From contig CAWIBS010000033.1 in NCBI GenBank assembly GCA_963834365.1, forward strand, positions 186,001 to 250,000: a stretch of 64,000 bases of DNA. The letters are read 5' to 3'. Both the position numbers and the translations under genes were made by a program. The DNA comes from CAWJAP01 sp963834365 (GTDB lineage: Bacteria; Acidobacteriota; Vicinamibacteria; Vicinamibacterales; Vicinamibacteraceae). Positions 21,345 to 31,613 of the stretch are shown here, one piece after another. The notes below the pieces were generated by a model that saw nothing but the letters and a program-made list of their open reading frames with translations, had not been told where the DNA came from and ran no database searches. Within the stretch, counting starts at the first letter, position 1. The number at the start of each line of letters is the position of its first letter.

Positions 21345-24300
21345 ATGAAACAACTCGCCGCGCTCTGCATCCGCCGCCCGGTCTTCGCCGCGATGCTCAT
21401 GATGTGCCTGGTGGTCGTCGGGCGCGGCCAGCTACCTCGGTCTCGGCGTCGATCGCTTCCCCGCCGTCGACCTGCCGCCGGTGTTCGTGCGCACCATCCT
21501 GCCCGGCGCCTCGCCCGAGGAGATGGAAGTGCTCGTCTCGCAGCCGATCGAGGAGGCGGTCAACACCGTCGAGGGCATCGACGAGCTGCGCTCGGTCTCG
21601 GTCCGCGGCGTCCTCGTTCGTCATCGCCACGTTCCGACTCGATCGCGACATCGAGGCCGCGACGCAGGACGTCCGCGACCGCGTCTCGGCAGCCATCACC
21701 CAGCTGCCCGCGCGACGTCCGGCCGCCGGTCATCAGCAAAGCGGACAACGACCAGTCGCCGGTGCTCACCATCGCCGTCGCCGGCGAACCGGCCGCTTCG
21801 CGAGCTGACCGAGATCGCCGACAAGATCATCAAGCCGTACCTCGAGCGGGCGCCCGGCGTCGGCGAGCGTCGAGATCGTCGGCGGCCTCGAGCGCGCGAT
21901 CAACGTCTGGGTGGACGCCGACCGGCTGGCCGCCTACCAGCTCCCGATCACCGCGGTGCGCGACGCCCTCGTCCGCCAGAACGCCGACCTGCCCGGCGGC
22001 AACGTCACCGGCGAGCGTCCGCGAGCAGACGCTGCGCACGATGGGCCGCATCGTCGATCCGCGGGCGTTCAACGATCTGGTCATCGCGACGCGCAACGGC
22101 GTCCCGATCCGCATCCGCGACATCGGCTGGGCCGAGGACGGCACCAAGGAACAGCGGATCGCTCTCGCGGCTGAACGGCGTGCCGACGGTCACGCTCGCC
22201 ATCCGGCGGCAGTCCGGCGCGAACACGGTCGCGGTGATCGAAGGCGTGAAGGCCAGCCTCGAGCGCGTTCGCGGGCAGATGCCGCCCGACGTCGAGCTCG
22301 AAGTCATCCGCGACCAGTCGCGCTACATCTACGCGGCGCTGCACGAGATCAACCTGCACCTCGTGCTCGGCAGCATCCTCGCCTGCCTCGTCGTGTTCGC
22401 GTTCATGCGCAACTGGCGCGCGACGATCATCGCCGGCGTCGCGATCCCGGCGTCGGTCATCGCGACGTTCGGCATGATGGCGGCGCTCGACTTCACGCTC
22501 AACAGCGTGACGATGCTCGCGCTCGTGCTGATGGTCGGCATCGTCATCGACGATGCGATCGTCGTGCTCGAGAACATCTTCCGGTTCGTCGAAGAGAAGC
22601 AGATGGGCGCCGTTCGAGGCGGCGAAGGCGGCGACCGCGGAGATCGCGCTGCCGGTGCTGGCGACGACGCTGAGCCTCGCGGTCATCTTCATTCCCGTCT
22701 CGTTCATGTCGAGCATCTCGGGGCGCTTCCTCTATCAGTTCGGCATCACGGCGGCCGTGGCGATCATGGTCAGCCTGCTCGTGTCGTTCACGCTCACGCC
22801 GATGATGAGCGCGCGGCTGCTGCAGTCGGCGCCGAGGAAGCGCCGCGGTCGAGGACGACCGACGCGGCACGCGAGTCGCGCGGCGGCTTCTACGGCTACA
22901 TCGATCGCGCCTACACCGCGATGCTCTCGCTGGTCGATGCGCGCACCGCCTGCGTCATCGCCGGCGTCGCCGCGGTCGTGGCGCTCAGTCGTCGATCCCG
23001 CTCTACTCGCTGGTGCGGCAGGAGTTCGTGCCGAGCGGCGTCGACGAGGGCGAGTTCGAGGTCGACGTCACGGCGCCGGAGGGCACCAGCCTCGGCCGCG
23101 ATGAACGAAGTCATGGCGACCGTCGAGAAGCGAGATCCGGGCGGTGCCCGGCGTGGCGCTGGTGCTGGCCAGCGGCGGCGGTGGCTTCCTGGCGGTCGGT
23201 CAACCAGGGCGAGATTTACGTGCGCCTCGCGCCGCACGAGGAGCGCGTGTTCTCACTGGGCGCGCCTGGTCCAGGGGCTCGTCACGCTCGATCCGCTGGA
23301 GGCGTTCCGCGGCAACTACTCGCAGCGGCGAGGTGATGCAGCAGGTTCGCGCGGCGCCTGCGGCAAGTTCGGCGACCTGCGCGATGTCAGGTCCGCAACA
23401 TCCAGTCGTTCAGTTTCGGCGGCGGACCCACCGAGCTCGACCTCGCGCATGCGCGGCCCCGAGCTCGAAGCGCTCGCGGAGTACACCGAGAAGCTGCGCG
23501 TCAAGCGCCCCGGATCTCGGCATCGTCGACGCCGACACCACGCTGAAGTTGAACAAGCCGGAGCTGCAGGTGCAGATCGATCGCGCGCGCGCCGCCGATC
23601 TGGGCGTCGACACGCAGGACATCGCCTCGGCGCTGCGCGTGATGGTCGGCGGCGACGACGAGGTCACGCGCTTCCGCGACGCGGCGATCAACGACGACTA
23701 CGACGTGCAGTTGCGGCTGACCGAGCAGCGACCGCAACGATCCGTCGACCGCTCGGCCAGCTCTACGTGCCGCGCCGGCAACGGCGAGCTCGTGCGGCTC
23801 GACAACCTCGTGCAGATCGTCTGCAGACCGAAAGCCCCTCGCGCATCGATCGCATCGACCGCCAGCGCCAGGCGAACCTGCGCGCCGGCGTCGGACCCGG
23901 CTTCGCGCAGGCCGATCGCATGCAGGCGCTGCGCCGGCCGCGGTCGAGCTGAACATGCCGCCGGCCTACTCGATCGCGGTCGCCGGGCGCGCGCCGCGAG
24001 CTCGAACGCACGTTCAACGAGTTCCTCTGGGCGTTCCTGCTCTCGGTCATCTTCATGTACATGATTCTCGCGGCGCAGTTCGAGAGCCTGGTCCATCCGT
24101 TGACCATCCTGCTGTCGCTGCCGCTCGCGGTGCCCTTCGCGCTGTTCTCGCTGTGGGCGACGAGCCAGACGCTCAATCTCTATTCGGCGCTCGGGCTGCT
24201 CGTGCTCTTCGGCGTCGTGAAGAAGAACGCGATCCTGCAGATCGATCACATGAACAACCTGCGCGCGAAGGGCGTGGAGCGGCTGCACGCGATCATGGAA

Positions 24301-24563
24301 GCCAACCGCGATCGGCTCCGCCCGATCCTGATGACGACGCTGGCGCTCGTCGGCGGCATGCTGCCGCTGGCGCTCGGCACCGGGCCCGGCGCCGAAGAAC
24401 GCCGCAGCATCGCCGTCGTCGTCATCGGCGGCCAGACGCTGTCGCTGCTGCTGACGCTGCTCGTGACGCCGGTCGCCTATTCGCTCTTCGACGACATCGC
24501 GCACAGCGAAGCCCGGCGTGGTCGCGGCTCGCCTTCTGGCGGCGCGCGGAAGCGGCGGGGTAG
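21345..24563 (+). pseudogene. RND multidrug efflux transporter (HAE1/AcrB-like), frame broken repeatedly
   Basis: Inner-membrane proton-driven pump, about 1,060 aa when corrected. It starts MKQLAALCIRRPVFAAMLMM (TM1). Porter-domain pieces follow in order (FVRTILPGASPEEMEVLVSQ, RDIEAATQDVRDRVSAAI, RPPVISKADNDQSPVLTIAV), then TM4 with the proton-relay pair in VGIVIDDAIVVLENIF, FIPVSFMSSISGRFLYQFGI, the second half (PELQVQIDRARAADLGVDTQ), and TM8-TM12 with LNLYSALGLLVLFGVVKKNA. The stop is in the frame of SRLAFWRRAEAAG at 24561-24563. Breaks step the frame forward one base at a time. An outer-membrane TolC-like partner is not present in the window. Confidence 0.85.
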
Positions 24564-24771
24564 GTCTTCGGTCTTCGGTTGGGGCTACGGACTGCGGGCT
24601 ACTGGCCACGGGGCTTGTGACGAATTCTGCCGGGCCCGCAGCCTGCAGTCCGTAGCCTGTTGCCGGGACACGGTGTCGGTCTTTCGGTCTTCGGTCTTCG
24701 GTCTTTGGTCTTTGGTCTTTGGTCTTTGGTCTTTGGTCCGAACTTATCAGACCTTATCCGTGGCCCAGATC
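24564..24771. repeat. composite heptamer region after the RND gene
   Basis: Three elements follow the RND stop: GGTCTTCGGTCTTCGG; an inverted pair of CTACGGACTGCGGGC-type arms (about 24582-24610 and 24630-24660); and a run of GGTCTTC/GGTCTTT units to about 24738. Two copies of CTTATCCGTGG follow at about 24753-24780. No gene is seen. The inverted pair may act as a terminator for the efflux operon. Confidence 0.6.
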
Positions 24772-25071
24772 TTATCCGTGGCTCTTGTCCGCGGCTGATT
24801 TCTGTCGGACCCGCGGCCCTCCCGCACGAGCTCCGGGGCGCTTCACGACGTGGCCCACGACCTCGACGACCACCGGCACGTCGTCGATCCGCTGGGGCCA
24901 GTCGATGCGTTTGGAGAGCAGGGAGACCAGATTGATCTTGACGCCGTAGCCTTCGCCGACGCGCGTGATGCCCACACCGTTGACGTCGCCATAGCGGCCG
25001 AAAATGGCTTTCGCCTTCGACTTGGCGGCCCGCGCCGCTTCGAGCGTGTGTCCAGTACCGACGCGCGGCAT
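24772..25071 (-). CDS. small protein accompanying the S1-type protease
   Basis: 99 aa, soluble, ending in a Lys/Arg/Gly-rich tail. The core (AKSKAKAIFGRYGDVNGVGI, then GVKINLVSLLSKR and VVVEVVGHVVKRPG) resembles the small alpha/beta module that precedes chymotrypsin-fold domains in some bacterial proteins, whose function is unknown. It lies 41 nt downstream of the protease gene on the same strand, so the two are probably co-transcribed. It may be an inhibitor or cofactor of the protease, but that is speculative. Confidence 0.6.
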   Translation of the reverse strand: MPRVGTGHTLEAARAAKSKAKAIFGRYGDVNGVGITRVGEGYGVKINLVSLLSKRIDWPQRIDDVPVVVEVVGHVVKRPGARAGGPRVRQKSAADKSHG

Positions 25072-25112
25072 GTCCTGATCATACCAGCGTGGTCGCCGGC
25101 CGCTCGTCCGAT

Positions 25113-26106
25113 TCAGGCCATGAGCTCCACCTTGAACTGCCGCAGCACGTCGTGGATCGGGTTGGCGTAGGTCAGACCGAGCCCTTGCCGCCCGCCTTGA
25201 TCGCTGCCGCTGAAGAGCAGACCCACGGCTTCCCGGCCGCCATCGACGATGAGGGAGCCGCTGTCGCCACCCAGGCTGAAGGGCCCGTCACCCGTGCTCT
25301 CGATCTCGATCTGCCCGTCGAACTGGGCATCGCCGAGGTCGTACTCGACCGTGAGGTCGTCGATTTCGAAGGCCGTGACTCGCCCACGGGTCACGCCGGT
25401 GGTCCGTCCCACCTTCGCGACGCGATCGCCACGGTCGAGCACCTCGGGGCCCAGCCCTTTGAGCGTCCCCAGGCCGCGGAGCAGGCTGATATCGACGTCC
25501 ACCTCCTCGTCCACCGCAGCGATGGCCGCATCGAGGGCGTTCGAACGGTCGACCCGCAGCCGCACGAAGTCGCTCAGTGACGCGACGACATGGCGCGGCC
25601 GGCGGCCGCCGTCATCGTGTCCCGGCTGAATCACCGCATCCCCTCGCCGGGCGTCGTTCTCGTTGGCCAGCACATGGTTGTTCGAGAGGATCAGGACCGT
25701 CCCGTCGCGTCGCCGGACGAACGCGCCGAGGGTCCCGGCAGTCACGAGGTGGTGGCCGATGGAGGCGCCCATGATCAGGGGCCGCTGGCGTCGGCGGTGC
25801 CACCGCGTCGCACGCTTGACGACGCGGCCGACGTAGCGAAGGTCCACCTCGCCGTTGGCCCGTTTCAGGATCCGATTCGAGCTGCGGGGAGCTTGCCAGC
25901 GCCCGATTCTGAGTGCGAACGGCGAGCTTGAAGTCCCCGCGCGCCGCCGGGGCGATGCCGAGCGCGATGGTTCTGGGATTCGCCCGGATGTCCGAGAGCG
26001 CCCGCGCCGCGACGGCCAGCTGTGGCCGGGCAGTCCGGGCGAGTCCCCGTACCTCGGAGGAGAGCAGACGAGTCTTCAGTTCGCGGACCGAATCGAGCTT
26101 CACCAC
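25113..26106 (-). pseudogene. chymotrypsin-fold (S1-type) protease-like protein, one frame break near 25870
   Basis: About 330 aa when corrected, from a GTG at 26106. The N-terminal part (VRELKTRLLSSEVRGLART) joins, after a +1 shift, to GEVDLRYVGRVVKRATRW. Catalytic elements are visible: the histidine in LSNNHVLANEN, an aspartate in ALDAAIAAVDEEVDVD and the serine in FSLGGDSGSLIVDGG. No signal peptide is evident, so the protein may be cytoplasmic. It is followed by a 99-aa partner gene. Substrate unknown. Confidence 0.72.
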
Positions 26107-26166
26107 GCACCTCCTCGCAGCCGCACGGCCGGCGCCACCCTCTACCTGGGATTGGCGCCTCGGGCG

Positions 26167-26172
26167 TATAGT
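26167..26172 (+). promoter_or_regulatory. candidate -10 element for the DUF3500 gene
   Basis: TATAGT is 8 nt before the ATG at 26181, consistent with a leaderless transcript. No -35 match is seen. Confidence 0.3.
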
Positions 26173-26180
26173 GCACGATC

Positions 26181-27252
26181 ATGCGACGTTTCGTCCTTCC
26201 CCTGCTCGTGTTCGCAGCCAGCCTCGTCGCGCCGGCGGGCGCACGCGAGATGGCCGTGGCGCGCGACATGCGCGAAGCGGCCGCGGCCTTCCTCGCGCTG
26301 CTCGACGAGGGCCAGCGCACCAAGGCCACCTTCGAATTCACGTCGGACGAACGCCTCAACTGGCACTTCATCCCGCGCACGCGCAGCGGGCTGCCGTTCT
26401 ATCAGATGAACGACGCGCAGCGCGCCGCCGCCGTCAAGCTGCTGCGGACCGGGCTCAGTGCGAGGGGGTTCGAGAAGGCCGAGGGCATCCGCGGGCTCGA
26501 GCCGGTGCTCGTACGAGATCGAAGGCGAGAAGGGCCGCGTCCCGGAGCAGGACGGCCAGCCGCGCCGCAACCCCGATCGCTACTTCTTCACCGTGTTCGG
26601 CACGCCCTCGGCCGACAAGCCGTGGGGGTGGCGGTTCGAGGGCCATCACGTCGCGCAGAACTGGACGGTCGTCGGCGGCTCGGCCGTCGCCAGCAGCCCG
26701 CAGTTCTTCGGCGCGAATCCGGCCGAGGTCCGATCCGGCCCCAAGACCGGTTTGCGCGTGCTCGCGGCCGAGGAGGACCTGGCCCGAACCTTCCTCGCCT
26801 CGCTCGACGACACGCAGAAGAAGACTGCGATCGTCAGCGACCAGGCGCCGGATGACATCCAGTCCATGAACGAGAAGGACGCGCGGCGCCTGGACGACCA
26901 GGGCATCGGGTGGGCGCAGCTCAGTGCCGGCCAGCGGAAGCTGCTGATGCAGATCGTCCGCGAGTATGCCTTCGCGCAGGCGAACAAGCTCGGAGAGGAG
27001 CGCATGGGCAAGATCGAAAAAGCGGGCGTCGACCACCTGCGGTTCGCCTGGCTCGGATCGACCGACAAAGGCGCGCGGCACTACTATCGCCTGCAGGGTC
27101 CGAGTTTCCTCGTGGAATACGACAACACCCAGAACAGCGCGAACCACATTCACAGCGTCTGGCGGGACTTCACCGGCGATTTCGGACGAGACCTGCTCGC
27201 CGAGCACTATCGCGACAGCCATACGCCCGCGGTCCTCGCGGCCCAGAGGTAA
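26181..27252 (+). pseudogene. DUF3500 family secreted protein, one +1 frame break near 26510
   Basis: About 356 aa when corrected. A signal peptide (FVLPLLVFAASLVAPAGA) is followed by KATFEFTSDERLNWHFIPR and AEGIRGLEPVL; the frame then steps +1 to YEIEGEKGRVPEQDG. Further conserved parts are YFFTVFGTPSADKPWGWRFE, GHHVAQNWTVVGG and FLVEYDNTQNSANHIHSVWR near the end. DUF3500 proteins are common secreted proteins of unknown activity. The breakpoint reads CTCGTACGAG where CTCTACGAG is expected, a clean one-base gain. Confidence 0.8.
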
Positions 27253-27271
27253 GGAGCGCCGCTGCCCGGAC

Positions 27272-29141
27272 ATGTCCGCCGTTCCCCGCGCCGCTGACGC
27301 GCACCTGCCGGAGCCCGACTACTCCCGCCCGCTGCTGCAGATCCCGGGAGTCCACCGCGACCGCATCCTGGCGCACCTGACAACGCTCTACGGACCGGTC
27401 CGCGCCAGCACCTGCTACGTCGAGATCGAACGCCTGATGCGCGTCTATTACGCGCACAAGACCCCGGCGTCGATCGAAGCCGACCGGGCGGCCGATCCCG
27501 CCGAGCGCTTCACCGAGCAGGACGTCGTCCTCATCACCTACGGCGACCTCGCTGTCCAGGAAGGCAAAGCGCCGCTGTGCAGGCGCTCCCCGACTTCCTG
27601 CGCACCTTCATGCAGGGCGCCATCAACACCGTCCACATCCTGCCCTTCTTCCCGTACTCGTCCGACCGCGGCTTCTCCATCGTCGACTACGAGGAGGTCG
27701 ACCCACGGCTGGGGACCTGGCAGGACATCGAGGAGCTCAGCGACCACTTCCGCCTGATGTTCGACGGCGTCTTCAACCACGCCTCCGTCGAAGAGCCAGC
27801 TGTTCCAGCGCGTTCCTGAACGGTCACCCCGGCTACGAGGACTTCTTCGTCGCCTTCAACACCCGGGACGCCATCGATCCCGACTATCTGCGTCTGATCC
27901 TGCGGCCGCGCACGTCCGACCTGCTGACGCCGTTCCGGACGATCAACGGCACGCGCTTCGTGTGGACCACCTTCAGCCCCGACCAGGTGGACCTGAACTT
28001 CCGGAACGAGCGGGTGCTGCTGCGCGTCGTCGAGATCCTGCTCGTACTACGTGCGGCGCGGCGCCGACATCGTCCGTCTGGACGCGGTGACCTACATCTG
28101 GCGCGAGCTCGGGCACCGCGCTGCGCCCACCTGCGCGAGACGCACGCGCTGGTCAAGCTGTTCCGCGCGATCCTCGACGTCGTCGCCCCGCAGGTCGCGA
28201 TCGTCACCGAGACCAACGTGCCGCACGCCGACAACATCGGCTACTTCGGCGACGGCGCCGACGAGGCGCAGATGGTCTACAACTTCGCGCTGCCGCCGCT
28301 CGTGCTGCACGCCTTCCATCGCTGGCGACGCCTCGGCGCTGACGCGCGTGGGCCGCCTCGCTCGCAGCACGTCTCCGACACCGCGACCTACTTCAATTTC
28401 CTCGCCTCGCACGACGGCGTCGGCCTGCTCGGGGCGCGCGGCATCCTGCCAGACGCCGAGATCGACGTCCTGGTCGCGAAAGTCCGCGAGCACGGCGGGC
28501 TCGTCTCGTATCGCGACAACGGCGACGGCACGCCGAGCCCGTACGAGCTGAACGTCACATGGTGGAGCGCGCTCAACCGCGAGGATGCGGAGCGAGCCGC
28601 ATCGGACTGCAGGTGGATCGATTCCTCGCCACGCGCGCGGTCGCGCTGTCGCTGCAGGGGCGTGCCCGGCATCTACCTGCCCAGCCTGTTCGGCGCCAGG
28701 AACGACACCCAGACGGCGCTGGCCAGCAAGGACAACCGCAGCATCAATCGCAAGACGATCCAGGTCGAGCCGCTCGTGGCGATGCTGTCGGATCGGCGGT
28801 CCTGGGTGCGGCAGGTGGCGACGCGCTTCAGGCGACTGCTGAAGCGGCGCGCGAAGCAGCCCGCGTTCCACCCCAACGCCGATCAGACGGTGCTCGACGT
28901 CGGCTCGTCCACCTTCGCGCTGGTGCGGACCGCCGATCCGGCGATCGGCGCGCTCGTCCTCGTGCTCGTCAACGTCACGCCCCTCCCGCAGGCCGTGACG
29001 GTGCCACTCGCCAGCGTCGGCAGCCACGCGCCGCTCTGGCGTGACACGCTGTCGTTGCGCCACGTCAAGGCATCCGCCGACGCGCTGCACGTCTCGCTGC
29101 GTCCGTACGACATCCTGTGGCTCGTGCCGGAACCGGCATGA
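27272..29141 (+). pseudogene. GH13_18 sucrose-phosphorylase-like enzyme, predicted glucosylglycerate phosphorylase; many frame breaks
   Basis: Retaining phosphorylase of the sucrose phosphorylase subfamily. The neighbouring glucosylglycerate genes suggest that the substrate is glucosylglycerate, split by phosphate to glucose 1-phosphate and glycerate. Family pieces in order: LAHLTTLYGPVRASTCYVE, HILPFFPYSSDRGFSIVDY, MFDGVFNHAS, GTRFVWTTFSPDQVDLNFRN, the nucleophile Asp in ADIVRLDAVTYIWRELG, the acid/base Glu in AIVTETNVPHADNIGYFGDG, FNFLASHDG, GVPGIYLPSLFGARNDTQTA and a C-terminal domain ending DILWLVPEPA. I see about ten or more breaks, mostly +1, with a 2-nt gain near 27575. All catalytic residues survive. 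It overlaps the phosphatase start by ATGA. Confidence 0.75.
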
Positions 29142-29968
29142 GCCACGCCCGGGTCGCCTGGATTCTGTTCACGGACCTCGACGGCACGCTGCTCGATCCG
29201 GCCACCTACGCGTGGCAGGCGGCGCAGCCGGCCCTGGACGCGCTGGCGATCGCCGGCATCCCGGTGATCCTGAACAGCAGCAAGACCCGGGCGGAGATCG
29301 AGGCCCTGCGTCACGAGATGCGGCACGACGGTCCGTTCATCGTCGAGAACGGGGCGGCGCTCTTCGCGCCGGCACACAAAGCGGGCGCCTTCGCGCACGC
29401 CCGCCTCGAGGGGGCGTATCGCGTCATCACCTGGGGCACCCCGTACGCGCGGATCGTGTCGGCGCTCGCCAGCGCGGCCCGGACGGCGGGAGTCATCGTG
29501 CGCGGCTTCCACGACATGGACGATGCCGAAGTCGCCGAGCGATGCGGGTTGCCGATCACCGACGTGCAGCGCGCGAAGCAACGCGAGTTCGACGAGCCGT
29601 TCGTGATGGTCGGCGGCGGTGCCGGCGCGATCGAGCGCCTCGAGGCCGCGGTGGACGCGATGGGACTTCGGCTGACTCGGGGCGACCGCTTCCACCACCT
29701 GCTCGGCCGCCACGACAAGGCATTGGCCGCACGCGCCACCGTGTCGCTGTACAAGCTGATGCACGACAAGGTGCAGACGATCGCGCTGGGCGATGCGCTC
29801 AACGATCTCGAGATGCTCCGCGATGGCGACGTTTCCATTATTGTCGGGTCGCCATATGCCGCTGCCCTGGGCGCGGCCGTCCCGACTGCCCGTCGGGCCG
29901 CCGCCGGCCCGGAGGGTTGGAATGCCGCGGTCCTGCAGGTTCTCGAGGAGATTGGAACCGGGGCCTGA
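29138..29968 (+). CDS. HAD-IIB phosphatase, predicted glucosyl/mannosyl-3-phosphoglycerate phosphatase
   Basis: 276 aa from the ATG overlapping the preceding stop. HAD motifs: I in LFTDLDGTLLDP, II in VILNSSKTRAEIEAL, cap-domain FIVENGAALF, and the acidic motif in TIALGDALNDLEMLRDGD. This matches the mannosyl-3-phosphoglycerate phosphatase branch. Because the convergent gene is GpgS-like, the likely reaction is removal of phosphate from glucosyl-3-phosphoglycerate to give glucosylglycerate, a compatible solute. The sugar is inferred from context, not from residues. Confidence 0.85.
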   Translation: MSHARVAWILFTDLDGTLLDPATYAWQAAQPALDALAIAGIPVILNSSKTRAEIEALRHEMRHDGPFIVENGAALFAPAHKAGAFAHARLEGAYRVITWGTPYARIVSALASAARTAGVIVRGFHDMDDAEVAERCGLPITDVQRAKQREFDEPFVMVGGGAGAIERLEAAVDAMGLRLTRGDRFHHLLGRHDKALAARATVSLYKLMHDKVQTIALGDALNDLEMLRDGDVSIIVGSPYAAALGAAVPTARRAAAGPEGWNAAVLQVLEEIGTGA

Positions 29969-29971
29969 CCC

Positions 29972-29997
29972 TCGTGTCCGGCTGAAGCCGGACACGA
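29972..29997 (+). terminator. perfect 12-bp palindrome after the phosphatase gene
   Basis: TCGTGTCCGGCT (29972-29983), GA, AGCCGGACACGA (29986-29997), then CTTTGATC. It begins 4 nt after the phosphatase stop. The core is the same GTCCGGCTGAAGCCGGAC as at 6791-6808. Following it, four TTGATCACG units (29999-30041) run into the end of the convergent gpgS gene. Confidence 0.65.
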
Positions 29998-30035
29998 CTT
30001 TGATCACGTCTTGATCACGTCATTGATCACGTTGA

Positions 30036-31301
30036 TCACGGAACGGTCGCGCCCACGAGTCGGTGGGGAGTGGCGGGCGGCGGCACCGATGCCAGCGGAT
30101 CGGTCTCGCGGACGACGGTGAGCAGGCGATCGAAGAAATCCGGGGCCGCGGCGAGGACGCGGTTCCAGTTCGGGATCTGCGCCTGGCTGAGCGGGTTCTC
30201 GAGGAACGAGGCTGCGGCCTCGCGCAGGCTCTCGGCAAAGGCGTTCACCGCCATCTCTTCGGCGTGGCGGTCGAAGGTGAGCCCGTTGATCATCGCGTCG
30301 GCGTAGTAGCGGTTGATCGTGTCCTCGGCCATCCGGACGTACCGCACCTGCAGGCTGCGGAAATGATCGACGGTGAGGGCGACGCCTTCCGACGCGACGG
30401 TGCGGAAGAGGCTCTTCGCAATGTCCGCCGACATCCGCCGAAGGCCCGTCGAGGCGTCCTCCCGCGAGAGGTCCTGGTGCTTGTGTTCGTAGTTGTCCGC
30501 CAGGTCCACCTGGCAGACGCGCGAGACGGCGCAGTTGCGATACACCTCGGCGAGCGTGCCCACCTCGAGCCCCCAGTCGCTGGGGAGCCGGTTCACGCGG
30601 GCCAGTTGCGCCTTCATCGCGAACTCGCCGGACAGCGCGTAGCGGAAGCTGTCGATGAACCGGAGGAACCCGACGTCCGGCGCCATCCCGTGGAGCGCTC
30701 GCACGAGCGGGGTCACGAACAGCCGGGTCACGCGGCCATACAGCTTGTCGGCGACGCGTGCGTAATACCCCTTGCAGAACTCGAAGCCCAGCTCCGGATG
30801 GACGACGGGATAGCAGAGGCGTGCCAGCAGCTCGCGCGAGTAGTTCTGGATGTCGCAATCGTGCAGCGCAATCACGTCGACGTCGCCGCACGCCAGCATG
30901 TAGCCGTAGGCGAGCCAGCACGATCGTCCCTTGCCGGCGGGCCCGGTCGTGATCCCCTGCTGCTGGAGTGTGAGACGAAGGGCCTCCACCTCGGGATGGT
31001 CCACCTGCAGCATCACGACCGGCACGTCGAAGCCCTCGAAGGCGCGGCGGGCATGGCGATATTCCTCGTCATCGGCCTGGCCGAGCGCGACGACGATGCG
31101 GGTCAGGTAGCGGGCGCTCCGAAGCTCGTGCACGATCTGCGTCATCGCATCGCGCCCGAACTCCGCATACAAGGCGGGAAGCACGAGGCCCACGGGCGTC
31201 GCCTTGGCGTGGATCTCCAGCTCGCGCTCGAGCTTCCCGAGCCCGTCCCGGTTCAGGCGGTGCAGCGTCGGAACAATACCCGTCTGGTAGAAGTCAGCCA
31301 T
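30036..31301 (-). CDS. gpgS: glucosyl-3-phosphoglycerate synthase
   Basis: Transfers glucose from an NDP-glucose to 3-phosphoglycerate. 421 aa from the ATG at 31301 (MADFYQTGIVPTLHRLN), the usual start of the family; upstream codons in the same frame are heptamer repeat and were excluded. GT-A features: LVLPALYAEFGRDAMTQI, PAGKGRSCWLAYGYMLA, the metal site VIALHDCDIQNYSREL, the pocket SDWGLEVGTLAEVYRN and the histidines DNYEHKHQDLS. It converges on the phosphatase and GH13_18 genes, giving synthesis, dephosphorylation and predicted phosphorolysis of glucosylglycerate within 4 kb. Confidence 0.9.
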   Translation of the reverse strand: MADFYQTGIVPTLHRLNRDGLGKLERELEIHAKATPVGLVLPALYAEFGRDAMTQIVHELRSARYLTRIVVALGQADDEEYRHARRAFEGFDVPVVMLQVDHPEVEALRLTLQQQGITTGPAGKGRSCWLAYGYMLACGDVDVIALHDCDIQNYSRELLARLCYPVVHPELGFEFCKGYYARVADKLYGRVTRLFVTPLVRALHGMAPDVGFLRFIDSFRYALSGEFAMKAQLARVNRLPSDWGLEVGTLAEVYRNCAVSRVCQVDLADNYEHKHQDLSREDASTGLRRMSADIAKSLFRTVASEGVALTVDHFRSLQVRYVRMAEDTINRYYADAMINGLTFDRHAEEMAVNAFAESLREAAASFLENPLSQAQIPNWNRVLAAAPDFFDRLLTVVRETDPLASVPPPATPHRLVGATVP

Positions 31302-31613
31302 GGTGCTGCTCCCAGGCAACGACCGCGCGGCCGCGGGTAAAGTCGTGGAACCCGGTGATCGCGTCGCGATCAGGGTCGGAACGGTCCGCAATCGCGGAAC
31401 TGCCGCGACGGGCGTGGTGCCAATCGCGCTCTGGCACTGTAGCCGAAGTCGAGTGTCCGGTGCTGTAGAAAAAACACCTGTTGAGGTTCTCGGTCTGCGG
31501 CAACGACCAACGACCAACGACCGAAACCGAAGACCGAGCGAAGACTGAGGCCCCGGCCGCAGCCCCTTTGGTCGCTGGTCGCTGGTCACTGGTAGATGGT
31601 CACTCGTCCCTGG
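31302..31613. repeat. 312-nt non-coding gap with heptamer tracts
   Basis: The gap between gpgS and the next minus-strand gene holds ACGACCAACGACCAACGACC-like units (about 31500-31545) followed by their inverse GGTCGCTGGTCGCTGGTCAC (about 31570-31610). The two could pair. The part near gpgS (31302-31490) should contain its promoter, but no convincing -35/-10 pair stands out. No gene is seen. Confidence 0.5.

Noticed and set aside
24564..24771. Replication origin or iteron array in the GGTCTTT tract
   Set aside because: No DnaA boxes or replication genes nearby, and the same unit class occurs in many other gaps.
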